Source: Acanthochlamys bracteata (Eukaryota > Streptophyta > Magnoliopsida > Pandanales > Velloziaceae). Taken from it: a stretch of DNA of 64,000 nucleotides. Made by a program: the position numbers and the translations under genes. Positions 23,391 through 35,213 of the stretch are shown here, piece after piece. Below the pieces are notes generated by a model, which saw only the letters and a program-made list of their open reading frames with translations, made no database searches and had not been told where the DNA came from. Where the stretch lies: contig CM034141.1 of assembly GCA_019914995.1 (NCBI GenBank), positions 5,558,001-5,622,000 on the forward strand, written 5' to 3'. Every line of letters starts with the position of its first letter. The first letter of the stretch is position 1.

Positions 23391-26300
23391 GAGCAACTCC
23401 CAAACACCGACGAACTTACTTTCTTTCGTTCAATTTCTCTCTCTAAAAATCTCCCACCATTTCTTTCTCTCGCTAAAAATTCTCCACGGCGTTGCTTTAT
23501 CTCTCTAGATTCTGGTAAGGTCTCTCGCTAGATTATGTTCTCTACCTACTACTTGAATCACTTATGTTTGTGATCATCGCATTTCTGTAGGGTTTTTAGT
23601 TGGTTCGTATGTGTTGGATTCATTCTTGTGCATGTTTTTAGTGGGTAGGTGAACTGGTATGTCTGTGATCTTTTTGTTGTTTATTTTGGCTTTGGATTAT
23701 GGGTATAGTTGCATTTGTTTTCAAATTTGGATCTCTCTGATATCTCTTAGTCTAAAACACTGTGATATTTTACCCTTTTTTTATTTTTTTAATAATTTAT
23801 ATCTGGTTGTTGTCTTGATTAATTGTTTGAATCAGGGAAATTCTTGTTTTTGTTGGATTCAAGGATTTGCAGTTCACTAGGTAATGATTTGCTCTAGTAA
23901 CTTTCTGTTGTTTTTTGGTCTTGTTCTTTTTATGCTGATTTGAAGTGATTTGAAGTGAATCTGGACCCTGCTGTTTCAGTATGTAGGATTTTATGGAGTT
24001 TAAGATTTCTCTATACACTGCATTTGTGCTTTGCCAGCTTAAGATTTTAATGAACTCGTATCTATTAAGTTTTGTGGTACTTATGGAATTGATTCAGTTC
24101 TGATTCAATATCATGGAACCATTTAAGTTTGTTTATTCTGGGGTGCTGTCTGATTTATGTGTTTTGATTAGGATCTTAGAGTACTTTGCTTGGTATGGCA
24201 GCTGTGTTAGGTTTAGGCAATTGTGATGTTTCGGTTTTCTTTCTTTGCAGTTGCAATGAGCTTGGCACTTTGGATCCCTTGTGGCATTTTGCTGTTTTAT
24301 TTGGTTTGGTGTAGTAGATGACTTCCAATTATCCTAATGTTTTGAATGTGTTGCACATGCTGTTTCTGTGTTGTTGGTTGTCTCTTTTGGGCACCCGGTA
24401 CATCATTGTATATGAGCTGGCCTTTATTCCTCTGCAATTAAGAGTAATTTGTTCTTTTTGCAATGTGTGAGGGGCATTGGTGCTACCTGTACCTTTGCTA
24501 GTTCTCTTGCTGGCATGTGGTTACTAAATATCCTCAACCATAGCAATATTTCAAAATAAGAAGATAAATTCAATTAGTCTCAAATGTTTATCTTATTAAT
24601 GAGTCAGTGAGCTTAGTGCATAACAAACAAAGTAGAGTAATTAAATTAAAGCAAATTAGTTGAAGCACCTATGGTAACTTTTTTTAGTCTTCACCTTACA
24701 GTACAAAAGTTTTGAAACTCTCATTCGCTTTAATAATGAAGCCTAATCAATACTTTTCTTTACTTCAATTTCATAGTCATCTCTTAATTGATTCACAACT
24801 TCAGTTGTGAAACTGTCAGTACTTTTTATGTTTTTTTTTTAAATTTTCATAGTCGTCTCATAATACTTCATGTGATTGATGTATAATTTTGCCGAACCGA
24901 GAATGAACCGAAGATATAAATTACTGATTGAGAAAAAAAATAATAATAATAAGAAAATCATGACTTTCAGAAGAAGGAAAAATTGGGAATTTCTTTGGGA
25001 AGGAAAGAGTAATATAGGCATAAATCTAATAGAAAATCATTAAAGACAAATCTAGAGCATTAAATAAATTATACTATTTAAGGTACAATAAGCAAGGGCC
25101 ATTTTGCATTCAAAAATTTCACCCCAAGTGACTGTGGTGCACTTTAAAGTAGTAGAGATTACAGTAGAAAGTAGAGAAGCTAGTCCTTGCGGAGTTTCTT
25201 CAGGAAACCTACAGATGTTTTTATGAGTAGGTTTCCTTTGCTCTATGCAATGGTGGGTGCATTCTATTCAGCAGTAGTTACTTCTGGAACAACTTGTATG
25301 AGAACATGCCACATGTTTTAGGTTTTGTCTATTATATTTATAGAGAAGAGCTGAGGCGCTTAACCACTGATGGTTAGAGGTTTACATCAACAGGCTGGCA
25401 TGGAACTCTTGCATTCGCATTAGCAAGTTTGAATTGTTCTTTTAAATCCTAGTTTCAAAGCCTTCTGAGTCCTGTTTGTAATACTGTATGTCACAATTTC
25501 TCCTCATGTAAAAAGTGTAGCCTTTATATGGACAATTTGATGTCTTCCCTGCATGATACCCTTTTGTGGAAGTATTCCCTTGAACAAAATAAAGGAGACA
25601 GCTTAACAACAATTGCTTAGTTGTCATTGAAGAGAAAGAAAGAATGTCCTGTAAGGTTGTTTTGTCTTATGAACCTTTTGCTATTAGTGAGATATTGATC
25701 AGATTCATTTAAGCATAGATCTTGTAGAGCGGAGCTTAACGTGGTGTCCAACTAGGTCCACTTCTGCAGGCCTTGTATGACTGAAGAGCTTTAATTGGTT
25801 AATATTTAGCACTTGCCTCTTCTTTCTTAAGTTGATGATTCATGTTACTTTAATTCCAACAGTTGTTCATGAAGCTCGTGATAAAGGAGCAACATACTAA
25901 TTTCACATAATCTTAGTGCTTTAGAATTTAGGAAATCAAGGGTGGCAATAAGAATTGCTAGATATCTGTAGAAACTCTTGGGTTTCTAATTTCAAGTACA
26001 GAAAAATTGTGAGGACTCGTAATTGTTTAAGCTATCTTTTATTTGCAGTACAAAATATCTCAAAATAAGAGTTTCTTGGAGTTAATTTGTTTCTCTAAAC
26101 TATAGCGCATAAATCTTAATTCTTAAAGAATTTTGCATTAGTTTGTGGAAATTAGATCCTTTTAGACAGTCACATCAATTTTTCCATATAACAGGAAGGA
26201 CCGAAGTCTTCGATAACAAAGAATTTGACTTTTGTGTGATACATACGTATAAAATCCTCAAGAAGCACATACTTTCAGGATGTGAAAGTTAGACACTTTT

Positions 26301-26654
26301 TGTTACTTTTGAGTAACAATATGAGATGTTCTATCCAACTATACCTTTTCCTCTCATTTGAATTCAGGTTCGTGATCCTATAAATACGAAGATTCTGACT
26401 ATGCATTTGAGTGAAGATTGGTTTTACTTCTTCATAGACCGTACTTCAAACGCTTTTAAATACTCATCTGATATCATATTTTGATATGAAGAAAACATCG
26501 GAATATAGTTGGAGCATGTCAAATGTGTTTAGTTTATATATTTGAAAATTTTAAGGTTCATATGTATGCTTTCTCATCCATTGTGGACCCAGCAATTTTT
26601 CCTTGATGTTATTATAACAAATTTCTCTTTCTCAGACTCGGACAAGTAACAAAA

Positions 26655-28219
26655 ATGTCGGGAGAAGCTTCTAAAGATCTCAGTTCACCTCCCGTAGTAT
26701 CTGAATGTGCTGAAACAAACAACAGCACTAAAGAAGGTAGTTCTGATGATTTGAATGCTGGGGATTCTGGAAAGCTCGATAAGAATCAGAAAGCAAGTGC
26801 TATGTCAGTGTCCTCTGTGAGAACAGACAGCACCAATGAAAGAGCTAATGGCGAGGAGGTTGGAGCAGCTGAAGTTGAATACATCGAGTCTGAAAGTCTT
26901 CAAGATGTGACAGAGGTTGATGCATGTCTTAAGGTATGTGTACTCCTGCCTAACCTCTAAAATTTTTTAATCAGATGATTCAAATTTTAATTGGTGATTC
27001 ACTGTTCTTCCTCTGACATCCATTTGGATAAATGTTCAGACATTGTTAGCCAGATTGGACTCCAAGGACTGGGTTATAGCATGTGAAGCTCTTAACAATG
27101 TGAGGCAGTTATCAATATATCAGAAGGAAAGGCTTTCTGAAATTTTGTAAGTGTCCAAATTTTCCAAAGGTTAACATAATGAGCATCTTCTGGGCATGTA
27201 GGTTGTTGCTAAGTTGAATTTTTGACATGTCTTTGCTTATCACATGTTGATTATTTTGCCTTTTGTTTCAAGATGTTGAATTGTCGTTTATCTGCAATCA
27301 GGGCTGATGTAATTCCTCTTGTCACTAAATCATTGAAATGCCCAAGAAGTGCTGTCTGCAAAACTTCAATCATGACTTCTGCAGATTTGTTTAAGAGTTA
27401 CGGTGATTTACTAATAGATTCTATCGATCCCCTGGTATGTATGATACGATCATTATATGCTTCGCTTCTGTGTGTTGATACATTTGCTCCTCATTTGATT
27501 CTAGAGGACGGTATAAATTTGTACACGTAATATTGATCTCTTGCTTCAGCTTACACAACTGCTTCTGAAAGCTTCACAAGATAAACGATTTGTGTGCGAA
27601 GCTGCTGAAAGAGCTTTAATCGCAATGACCACCTGCTTGTCTCCTTCAGTATTGTTGCCAAAGTTGCAGCCGTACCTCAAGAACAGGAATCCTCGTGTCC
27701 GGGCAAAGGCATCTATCTGTTTTAGTCGCAGTGTGCCACAGCTGGTATGATTTGTGATCTTGCTTCATTCTTATGCCTCTTTATACCTATCTGTTTCAGT
27801 CGTTGCATGCAACAGATGGTATGGTTTGATCTTGCATCATAGTCATGTCTCTTTATACCATTCTGTGGTTGTGTTATTGTAGTAAGGGCTGTCCTTACCT
27901 GGCCTATACTTAGTGCGTTTTACTGCACTTGCAGGGCGTGGAAGGCATTAGAGAGTTTGGTATCGATAAACTAATCCAAATTGCCGCAGCTCAACTTAGT
28001 GACCAACTTCCTGAATCTCGAGAGGCTGCTCGAATGCTAGCTTTGGAGTTACAGGGTATTTACAGAAAGTGGCAATCTTCTCAGCCCAAAAATTCTAAAG
28101 AGCTGTCGGACCCTGATTCTTGGGAAGTCTTTTGCCAGTCGCAACTTTCACCTTTAAGCGCTCAGGCAATTCTCCGTATCACCTCAGTTCCTAAGGAGGG
28201 CCTAGTCGTAGGTTGCTAG
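26655..28219 (+). CDS. ARM/HEAT-repeat (TOG-like) superfamily protein
   Basis: Coding exons 26655-26933, 27040-27146, 27302-27434, 27550-27744 and 27935-28219 join in phase to 332 residues. The first 93 are polar, acidic and probably disordered (Ser/Thr/Glu-rich, ending ESLQDVTEVDACLK). The rest is all helical repeat: TLLARLDSKDWVIACEAL, ADVIPLVTKSLKCPRSAVCK, LTQLLLKASQDKRFVCEAAE, LQPYLKNRNPRVRAKASICF and a GVEGIREFGIDKLI block. DW-x-x-R/A-style helices and 'NPRVRAKA' resemble CLASP/TOG-type arrays that bind tubulin, but the protein is far shorter than CLASP. As I recall, Arabidopsis At3g01450 is an ARM-repeat protein of this length next to MBD9 (At3g01460), so the neighbour relation is conserved. 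Function not established; tubulin binding is inference. Confidence 0.85.
27715..27860 (+). repeat. Tandem duplication (~74 bp) across an exon/intron boundary
   Basis: Unit 1 (27715-27788) covers the last 30 coding bases of exon 4 of the coding set plus the start of the intron. Unit 2 (27789-27860) is a diverged copy lying wholly in the intron. Both contain 'ctgttt-agtcg', 'cagctggtatg/cagatggtatg', 'gatcttgc-tcat' and 'ctctttatacc'. Confidence 0.8.
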
Positions 28220-29572
28220 CACACAATCCAAGTACGGTGGTGTTTTCTAATTTTGATCGGCCTTCTGTACATGAGATATAACTACGGTGAGTTTGTTTGA
28301 TCATTTGTCTCCAGTACATATAGTCTCAGTCACATTTGTTCTGCACAGTAGTGGCTTTCCCACATTTCTAAGTCTAGTCAAGCAATATTATGTTACTCCT
28401 GTAAAAATATTCTTTTATTACTGTTACTATCAGCACCAAGTTATACCCATTGCCGCTGTTAAATTTTTTTTTCTCCTGTTTGAAGAATTCTTTTTCGGAT
28501 CCTCTTCAGCTATGAAACTATACATCGAATCACTCGTATAAATTTTGTTTTATTTCCTATGTCGAAGAAGTTTGTTGAAGTGAGTAATCGTGCTCTGTTT
28601 CTCATCTACTCCATGATCTGCTGTTCTCTTGTAGCAATCTTTCAGTCTTTTGGTATTTTATTTTGGGAGATAAGTAGTAGTAAATACGTCGAGTCTGTTT
28701 AGGATCTTAAAAAAAATGTTTATTGAAAGAAAAAGCTTACCTTTTTAAAAAGAAAGAGCTCATTTTGGAAGTATATTTGGCTAAAAATAGTTCAGTTTTA
28801 AATTCAGCTAAAAATAAGGTTTCGGGGAATATTTATAAGCTCAAGGAAAATAGAAATTAGTTAAACGTCCTTAATTATACAATATGTAATATATGTAAAA
28901 TTTTTGTAATTTTTTTCATATATGATTTAATTTTTTTAACTTTCAATGTTTTTAACATATTTAATTATAAATATCTTTTTTTAATAAAAATTAATATATT
29001 ATTTTTTATGTTTATTTATTTTTATGATACTGACAGAAGCGAAAATTTCAAATAATCCCATCCCCTTACTTACAATGTAGGATGCTATTATAATAGTAAA
29101 ACATTAACTAATTATTTAAAAAAATAATTATTAAGTCCGTCAAATAAGTATCTATTGATCTAATCCAAAACAAATAACTAGCCACATATTAAATTAGATA
29201 ATTTGTTTTTAAATTAATTAAAATTTTAATTCCATTCGGAATTCGGATTTAACTCATCTAATTAGCCTACTTTTTAATTAGGGCCGCAGACCCTTCGTGC
29301 TATTAATTCAGCGTAATCTAAGTCGTAAGCCCAACACTCAAATTTGTTAGCATTTCCGAAAATTGGGAAAATAGACTAACATATTTGGGATGCTTACTAT
29401 TATATATATTTTTTTCAATTCAAACTTTTTGTTTTATATTTTCTATAAAAATTTATAATATTATATAAAATTTTAATTAATTTAAAAAGTATAAAAATAT
29501 TTTATTATTATTTATTATTATATTTTTTTAAATTAAAAAATATAATTGTAAAGTTTTGGAGTTGTTCGATAA

Positions 29573-29842
29573 GGGCGTGTTTATCAAGTGGAATGAAGTG
29601 GAGTTTTTGGGTAAAGTAGAGTTTTTAAAAAATAAATTTAAAAAATAAAATTAAAAATTAAAAATATTTAATAAAAATTAAAATTTTATATTAATTATAT
29701 ATTTATAGTAAGTCTTAAATTTTGAATTTTTTTTAAAAAATATTTATTGATAAAAAGTTTATTTTAATTTTTGTATATATTTTATGTTAAAAATGAGTTT
29801 AAGAGAAGTGAAATTTAGAATATTGGTAAACACATTCTAAAT
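29573..29842. mobile_element. Small AT-rich MITE-like element
   Basis: The left end gggcgtgtttatcaagtgga and the reverse complement of the right end, ttagaatgtgtttaccaata, share a gtgtttaycaa core. The interior is almost pure A/T and non-coding. Confidence 0.4.
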
Positions 29843-30637
29843 AAAAAACAGAATCTTAAACCATGATTGATGTGGTGCAAAAAAACTGCAACCAGGTAAA
29901 TACCATGCAGCCTGTGTGCATGACTCCTGAACCATCACAAACGCATGCAATTTTGACTTTTCCAAATTCGATCTAAGTAAACGGGGGATAATAATTTGAA
30001 TTAATAGGTCAGTTTCGTATCGACTTACTTAATAATTAGATCAAATTTGTTCGATCTTAATCTAATTTATAAATTTATACGGATCAAAATTATCAATTCT
30101 AACCCAATCTATTAATAATCGGATCGAATTCGAATCGATCCATTTAATATTTAAATATTATTTTTTAATTTTATATTTTTAAGTTTTAGTAAATTTATAA
30201 TATCAGTTATAATAAAAATGCACGATATTTTTAGTGACGAGATATAGTGAATATCTATCAAATTGTATTTTTTTAGTATGTTCATCGGTTTAAAATATTA
30301 AAAAAATTTATTTTTTATTTATAAAAATATGTGGTGACAACTGAAATTTTGTAATTATAAATATGTGTAATAATTTTGAAAAAATTTCAATAAACATAGC
30401 TATCTAACAAATTTTGATGAAAATATTTATACAAAATCTAAATTCGTCATTATAGAAATACCTACGTAGTAACACTTTAAATATATTATAATTTTTATTT
30501 TATACTATTTTACTAAGATATGAAAATAACGATTAATTATAAATATTATATAATTTAATAATTATAAATTATTTTTATTGATTATTTTTATTGCTAATAT
30601 TACGGAAAGAAAAAATTAAATATTATTTTTTCAAAGG

Positions 30638-30832
30638 ATGGCAATTCAGATTGATGGATCAATTCTGAGTTAACTCGGATCGATCAATTTAATAATCGCA
30701 TCAAATTTGCTCAACCATAACTCAAATCATATATTTATACAGGTCAAAATTTTTAACTTTAATTTTAATCAAATAGATCAATTTTGAATTGCGTTTTCAG
30801 ATCGAATCATATATTCATTATATTGCCACCCA
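30638..30832. mobile_element. Short element with 'ggcaat/attgcc' inverted ends
   Basis: It begins ggatggcaattcag and ends tatattgccaccc, which is an inverted terminal motif (gggtggcaatat in reverse complement). The interior resembles 29990-30190, with 'cttaataattagatcaaatttg' there against 'tttaataatcgcatcaaatttg' here. This repeat style is widespread in dicot spacers. Confidence 0.45.
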
Positions 30833-31593
30833 TTAGGAACTATTTGGAAGTATTTTATAAAATTTTTAAAATATAAAAAATTATATATGATAATAATATT
30901 TTTTATATATAATAATTAATATTATTTAGGTTAAAAACTTAAATTCGTTTTTTGAAAAATTCTAAAAAATTTTTATTTTAAATTTTATTTTATAAGCACC
31001 CTCAAAATTATTATATAAATAAAATTTATTTTCTTTAACTAAAAAAAAAAAGTTTATTTTTAAGTTGAAGTGTCATGCACAATCAAAACAGATTTTCGCA
31101 TCACGCGCATGTGATCGTTATTTATTATGAACATAGGACCACAATTTTTGGTTTTTTCCAAATTTATCTTCATTCATGCACCACATACCTAATAATAATG
31201 TCTGCTACCGACGAAAACTTCGCCTTCTCTGTTCAGCTTTAAAAAAATATAAAAAAGAGAGAAAAAAATTTCACCAATTTAACTCGCTCATCTGTAGTTA
31301 CTCAACTTAAACAACAACTCAATAGCGAAACCTTCTGAACTGTAACGTTCTACCTAATGAATGGTTATAATTAAGGTAGCTCATCATTCTCATCACTCTC
31401 ACCAAACTCCAAAATCATTCTCTCTAAACCATTCGTTTAACGTTCTCTCTTTTATTCTATCTCAAATCTGTTCTGATCAATGCTTAACAGATAATTTCTT
31501 CAGTGTTTTTTCAGATGATTGTAACACCTTATTCGGTATGCTTGTTATCACGTAGTTTACAATTGATTCCATAAAGGTTTACATTTATTTTCT

Positions 31594-32139
31594 ATGTCGA
31601 ATGCAAAGGTTATGATGAAGAACATAGTTCTGGTTTTCAACAAGAACTGTAGTTTTTCAAGCTGGTTTTTGTCAGAAAGAAACTCCATGCAATCAATCAA
31701 GCACGGTAGTAGTAGTAGTAGTAGTAGCAGTAGGTTTGTTGACATTGCAGCGCAGTTTATGATAATGGCAATAATTGCTTCTGTTGTAATTCTGGTCATC
31801 GGGATCGGCGTACTAGTTCTGATGCACGCATGCGTAGTAGGCCGTGTTTTTCGTCAAGCTCTGAGAACAGTGAGAAGGAGCAATGACAACTGCAGCAGAA
31901 ACAAAAACAGCAGGCTAAAATCTGAAGAAATCGAGAAGCTCCCTTGCTTTGATTTTAGTTCTGATCTTCAAGATCTTGCAAGCTTTTCACCAGACTGCGC
32001 CGTTTGCTTGGAGTGTTTTGAAGTAGGGGATAAATGTAGAATGTTGCCCTTCTGCAACCACTCGTTTCATAAGCTTTGTGTTGATTCTTGGCTTGCAAAC
32101 TCTACAATTTGCCCGATTTGCCGCAGCAGTGTGAATTGA
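31594..32139 (+). CDS. ATL-type RING-H2 finger E3 ubiquitin ligase
   Basis: A single-exon gene of 181 residues with an in-frame stop just upstream of the ATG (TGA at 31564-31566). A serine run encoded by an AGT repeat (residues 39-46) is followed by one strong membrane helix (FMIMAIIASVVILVIGIGVL, about 56-75), a basic stretch, a GLD-like segment (LKSEEIEKLPCFDF) and a C-terminal RING-H2: C-A-V-C, 15 residues, C-N-H-S-F-H-K-L-C, 10 residues, C-P-I-C. Membrane helix, then GLD, then RING-H2 is the ATL layout; such proteins pass ubiquitin from E2 enzymes to targets at membranes and often act in stress responses. A second in-frame ATG at 31687 would give 150 residues and is a possible alternative start. 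The substrate is unknown. Confidence 0.9.
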   Translation: MSNAKVMMKNIVLVFNKNCSFSSWFLSERNSMQSIKHGSSSSSSSSRFVDIAAQFMIMAIIASVVILVIGIGVLVLMHACVVGRVFRQALRTVRRSNDNCSRNKNSRLKSEEIEKLPCFDFSSDLQDLASFSPDCAVCLECFEVGDKCRMLPFCNHSFHKLCVDSWLANSTICPICRSSVN

Positions 32140-32470
32140 ATCAACAGGTTCTGATTGGATTTCCTGCAACCGTCAATGCTGATCATAGTGATCAAACTTA
32201 TATCTCAATAAGAAGCAATACAAGTAGAACATAAAGAATTATTAATGTAAGATTTATAGATTTGGATCAATCTGTGATCCATATATATTCTTTTATTGCG
32301 AAGATAATCATCAATAGCATCGAAAACCAATGATTGTGATTTAGAATGAATTGAAGTATGTGTATATCTATTGAAAACATATGAACTTACCTGCAAGCAT
32401 TACCAATATGTAAAATTTTGGTAGAAATTAACTAAAGAAGAGAGAGGTTATATAATGTCTTGCATGAGAT
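32140..32470. other. Spacer between ATL gene and first MIR169 locus
   Basis: It contains the 3' untranslated region of the ATL gene and the expected downstream part of the minus-strand MIR169 primary transcript. No open frame of note. Confidence 0.5.
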
Positions 32471-32474
32471 ACAA

Positions 32475-32598
32475 GAGTTGCGAAGGCTAAGACAAGAATA
32501 ACCGCCTATTCTTACCAAAGGAAAAACTTTTGCCATGGAAATTTTGCCAAGGAAAACTAAATAGGCAAGTCATTCTTGGCTTAGCCAATGAAACTTTT
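32475..32598 (-). ncRNA. MIR169: MIR169 precursor hairpin, copy 1
   Basis: On the minus strand, the 5' arm (complement of about 32562-32582) reads AAGCCAAGAATGACTTGCCT. This is the plant miR169 sequence as I know it, with A instead of G at the ninth position of the usual form. The 3' arm (about 32485-32510) reads GGCGGTTATTCTTGTCTTAG and pairs with it over about 25 positions, with one C-U mismatch, two G-U wobbles and one bulged U. The loop is about 50 bases. On the plus strand the wobbles would become mismatches, so the minus strand is the likely transcript. miR169 targets NF-YA (CCAAT-box) mRNAs. A TATAAATAG box lies about 105 bp upstream. Family confidence is high; expression is unproven. 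Confidence 0.85.
32562..32582 (-). ncRNA. MIR169: Predicted mature miR169 (copy 1)
   Basis: 21-base mature region on the 5' arm, minus strand, starting AAGCCAAG and ending CTTGCCTA. The exact 5' end is inferred from other miR169 members and could shift by one base. Confidence 0.7.
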
Positions 32599-32684
32599 CA
32601 ACTCCATGCAAGGCATATTCCTCCATTGAACTATATATACCTTTATTTCCTTCTTGTGTTGATGAGTGTTAAGATTTCTTGGCT

Positions 32685-32693
32685 CTATTTATA
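32685..32693 (-). promoter_or_regulatory. TATA box of MIR169 copy 1
   Basis: The minus-strand sequence CTATAAATAGAGCC matches the plant TATA consensus. It is about 105 bp upstream of the mature arm, so transcription would start around 32655-32660. Confidence 0.65.
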
Positions 32694-33427
32694 GGGGAAA
32701 AAAAATGATGCGAGCTGAAAAGTACTTAATTTGCTCGAACAACAAACCGATAATTCAAAAGAAAAAGAAACTTTATTCCAATATGAATTCCAACATCCAT
32801 CTTGATTTTGCATCTATGCATACTTATCCTTCAACAGTTTACTATTAGTATTTGGTATCTAAATCAAAGAATATGGTGCTGTTTATTGCTATGTAGAATA
32901 TATGCATGCCTTATCCTAATAGCTTCTCAGTGTCTTCAAATATTCTCCTTTATATAAGACTATGTTTGACTATCTATAATGTCAACTTAGATATATATTC
33001 ATTTAATTTGAGTTTTATGTTGAAATCATCAAACAAGTGGAAGACATTAGGAGAATGTATGCAACTGGGTCTTTGAAATTCCTCATCTAGTGTTCGATAC
33101 TGAAGTAATGCAATAGTGGCCATATATGCAGATGTGAAAGTGACTTTTTCCTATCAAAAAATCACTTCCAAATGACTTATTATGTTTACTTTTGCACACA
33201 AATTTACTTTTCAGTAACTAACTTTTTAGAAAATTCACTTCCTCGCAAGTAAACGGAACCTTAGTATAAGGTGCGTCACTCATGAACTCCCTCAAATGAT
33301 CCATATTCTACATAAGTGTGGTACTTTGGTGCCAATTATTGCACCTCTTTGTTTATCCCTTATCTGCATAAGAAATACGATTGGAATGGATGAGATACGT
33401 AGTATCAAGAATCTTGATTCAATACGG

Positions 33428-33658
33428 CTGGTGCTGTTTGGTTAAACTTTTCAACTTCTTTCATTCTAATTTTTTATTTCATATTTCTTAATAAATTTTT
33501 TATAATTTTTTAATTAATATAAAGTTTTCTACTTAGTAATAATTTATTATTACTTATTTTTAATTAGATAAAAAAAATAGAATTTAATTTTTAAAATTTT
33601 TAAAATATTTTTTCGTTCTACAAAAGTTTTTTTTAAAGAGCACTCTTAAACATCTCCG
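33428..33658. repeat. Copy of the dispersed AT-rich repeat family
   Basis: It begins gtgctgtttggttaaac, has an AT-rich core with 'ttctaattttttattt', and ends agagcactcttaaacatctcc. It is very similar in ends and order to 35643-35857. Confidence 0.6.
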
Positions 33659-34689
33659 GAAGCTTGAAAATGAACTGTGTATTTTGAGAAAAAAATGTAT
33701 ACAAGAGGGATCCATGTACGTAAAGGGAGATTGTAGTTATATGTTATCTTTATGGATGTGAGTTGGTTTTCATGAATTGAAACCTCTTATCTATAATTTG
33801 AAACATCCATCTTATGAAGCAAATACAGGTTGATCTTTATTGACACATAAAAATGTAAATTGTTTACGTTACCAATTTTGCATTGACTCATTGTAAACAG
33901 CATTGCTTGATTTTTGTATAAAATTCAAAATTGGTATTCTTTTTTTGGAGCGTGGTCTTGTTATTTTTGAGTTGTAAAAATCAACCAAGTGCATGTATCA
34001 GTTTGGTTACCAGATTCATTTTCAAATACAACCAAACACAAAAAATCACATTTAGATCAGTTTCAATTATAATCAAATACAAAAAATCACTTACTTTTCG
34101 AATTCATCTATAAAATTCATTTTTTAAAACTCACTTTACTGATACATGTCCAAAGATTTTTAGAAAACAAGAAGTGAGCAGCAGTACTGTTGTATTTTTT
34201 TTGGCAAGGTTATGAGAATTCTGTATCTTAGCAAGATCAAGGTGAAATGGCATGCATCATTCGGTTGGTGCAAGCAAATGCTGCCTTCAGATTAAATTTC
34301 ATCCAGCCAATGTTGCAACATTTTTGGTCATTGGAAACTTACCAAAAATTTCAACATTCAATCTCTCCCAATAACATTTTTATTATGAAAAGAAGAAAAA
34401 TAACCCTCAACTACTGATAGTTTCTTTCAGAAAGAATCATGAAAACTCTGCTTCTGGTCCTGCCTGCTTTCTGCTTTTCATGAACTTCTAGAGATATCTA
34501 TCGCATTTGCAGAACTACTACATGTTTCCTTTGCCCTTGATTATTGAACTGCTTGCTACCTAAAGAAACCTGCAAATCTCAATTTTTAAAAAAGGCAAGT
34601 AAATTGTAAGCCGCATACGTTTTCTGTAAAATACTAAAATACAAGCCTTCTTTCAAAGAGAAAGAACTAAAAGAAAAACTAATGCAGAT

Positions 34690-34870
34690 GTAAAATAAAA
34701 AATATTTTAAAAATTTTTCAAAAAATAAAGTTTATTTTCTTTATCTTAAAAATAAATAAACAATAATAAAATTTTATTACATAAATTTTTTATATTTTTA
34801 AATTAAAAAAATATAAATATTATAAAAAATTTATTAAAAATGTGAAATAAAAAATTAAAAAAGTACTGCC
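34690..34870. repeat. Inverted copy of the dispersed AT-rich repeat family
   Basis: Its reverse complement gives 'ttttttaattttttatttcac', then 'aataaattttttataat', then 'aagataaagaaaataaact', in the same order as the 33428-33658 copy. Confidence 0.45.
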
Positions 34871-34987
34871 AAAATGGTGCCATAATATGGAGAAAAAAAT
34901 CATGTTTAACAAAACTTATTCTGATTTTTCTGGTCTGCTCTCAACAAAATAAGGAGAAAACAGTTGGTCTTGCATGATGCACGAGAA

Positions 34988-35112
34988 TTTCAAAGGCTAG
35001 CCAAGCGACCCACCCATAAACAAAACTTCACAAGACTTTCCCATTTAATGGAATTAAAATCTTTAGCAGAAGTTTTACATGCATAGGCAAGTCATTCTTG
35101 GCTAGCAAAGAA
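34988..35112 (-). ncRNA. MIR169: MIR169 precursor hairpin, copy 2
   Basis: On the minus strand the 5' arm (complement of 35084-35104) reads TAGCCAAGAATGACTTGCCT, a canonical-start miR169. The 3' arm (about 34995-35018) reads GGGTGGGTCGCTTGGCTAGC. It pairs through UAGCCAAG/CUUGGCUA, has a small internal loop (AAUG against GC), then pairs ACUUGCCU with GGGUGGGU using G-U wobbles. Those wobbles would be lost on the plus strand, which supports minus-strand transcription. The loop is about 65 bases. Surrounding sequence (the mature region, the 'catctccatgtaaggc' stretch and the TATA region) is clearly related to copy 1, so the two arose by duplication. The weaker star pairing makes processing less certain than for copy 1. 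Confidence 0.8.
35084..35104 (-). ncRNA. MIR169: Predicted mature miR169 (copy 2)
   Basis: 21-base mature region on the 5' arm, minus strand, starting with the U (T) at position 1 that AGO1 usually prefers. It differs from copy 1 only in its first base. Confidence 0.7.
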
Positions 35113-35203
35113 ACTCTCATCTCCATGTAAGGCCACTCCCCTTCAATTAAAATTTTACTACCATTATTTCCTTGTTCTTGCTTAATTGCACCATACTGGC
35201 TCT

Positions 35204-35213
35204 CTATTTATAT
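35204..35213 (-). promoter_or_regulatory. TATA box of MIR169 copy 2
   Basis: Minus-strand ATATAAATAGAGAGCC, a consensus TATA box about 100 bp upstream of the mature arm. Position and the following AGAG-CC bases match the copy 1 promoter. Confidence 0.65.

Larger units (their letters stand above)
23395..28219 (+). other. Transcription unit of the ARM/TOG-like gene, with 3.1 kb 5'-UTR intron
   Basis: A CT-rich leader at about 23420-23514 ends in a good donor (attctg|gtaagg). A matching acceptor, tttctctttctcag, ends at 26634, 20 bases before the start codon. The intron in between is about 3.1 kb and has no coding exon that I recognise. Long 5'-UTR introns often carry expression-enhancing signals in plants. 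The transcription start is inferred only from composition. Confidence 0.5.
28220..31560. other. AT-rich spacer with several decayed small elements, no gene
   Basis: After the 3' untranslated region of the ARM-repeat gene, the spacer is built mostly from repeat copies: AT-rich blocks at about 29380-29570, 29573-29842 and 30836-31010, and a related pair at about 29990-30190 and 30638-30832. I find no supported open frame or RNA gene. Confidence 0.55.
32700..34985. other. Spacer between the two MIR169 loci, no gene
   Basis: AT-rich, including copies of the dispersed repeat at about 33428-33658 and, inverted, 34690-34870. The stretch nearest 32700 is the upstream region of MIR169 copy 1. No supported open frame. 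Confidence 0.5.

Noticed and set aside
34988..35112. MIR169 copy 2 read on the plus strand
   Set aside because: On the plus strand the arm resembling the mature sequence is degenerate and the wobble pairs become C-A mismatches; the minus-strand reading also has the TATA box on the correct side.
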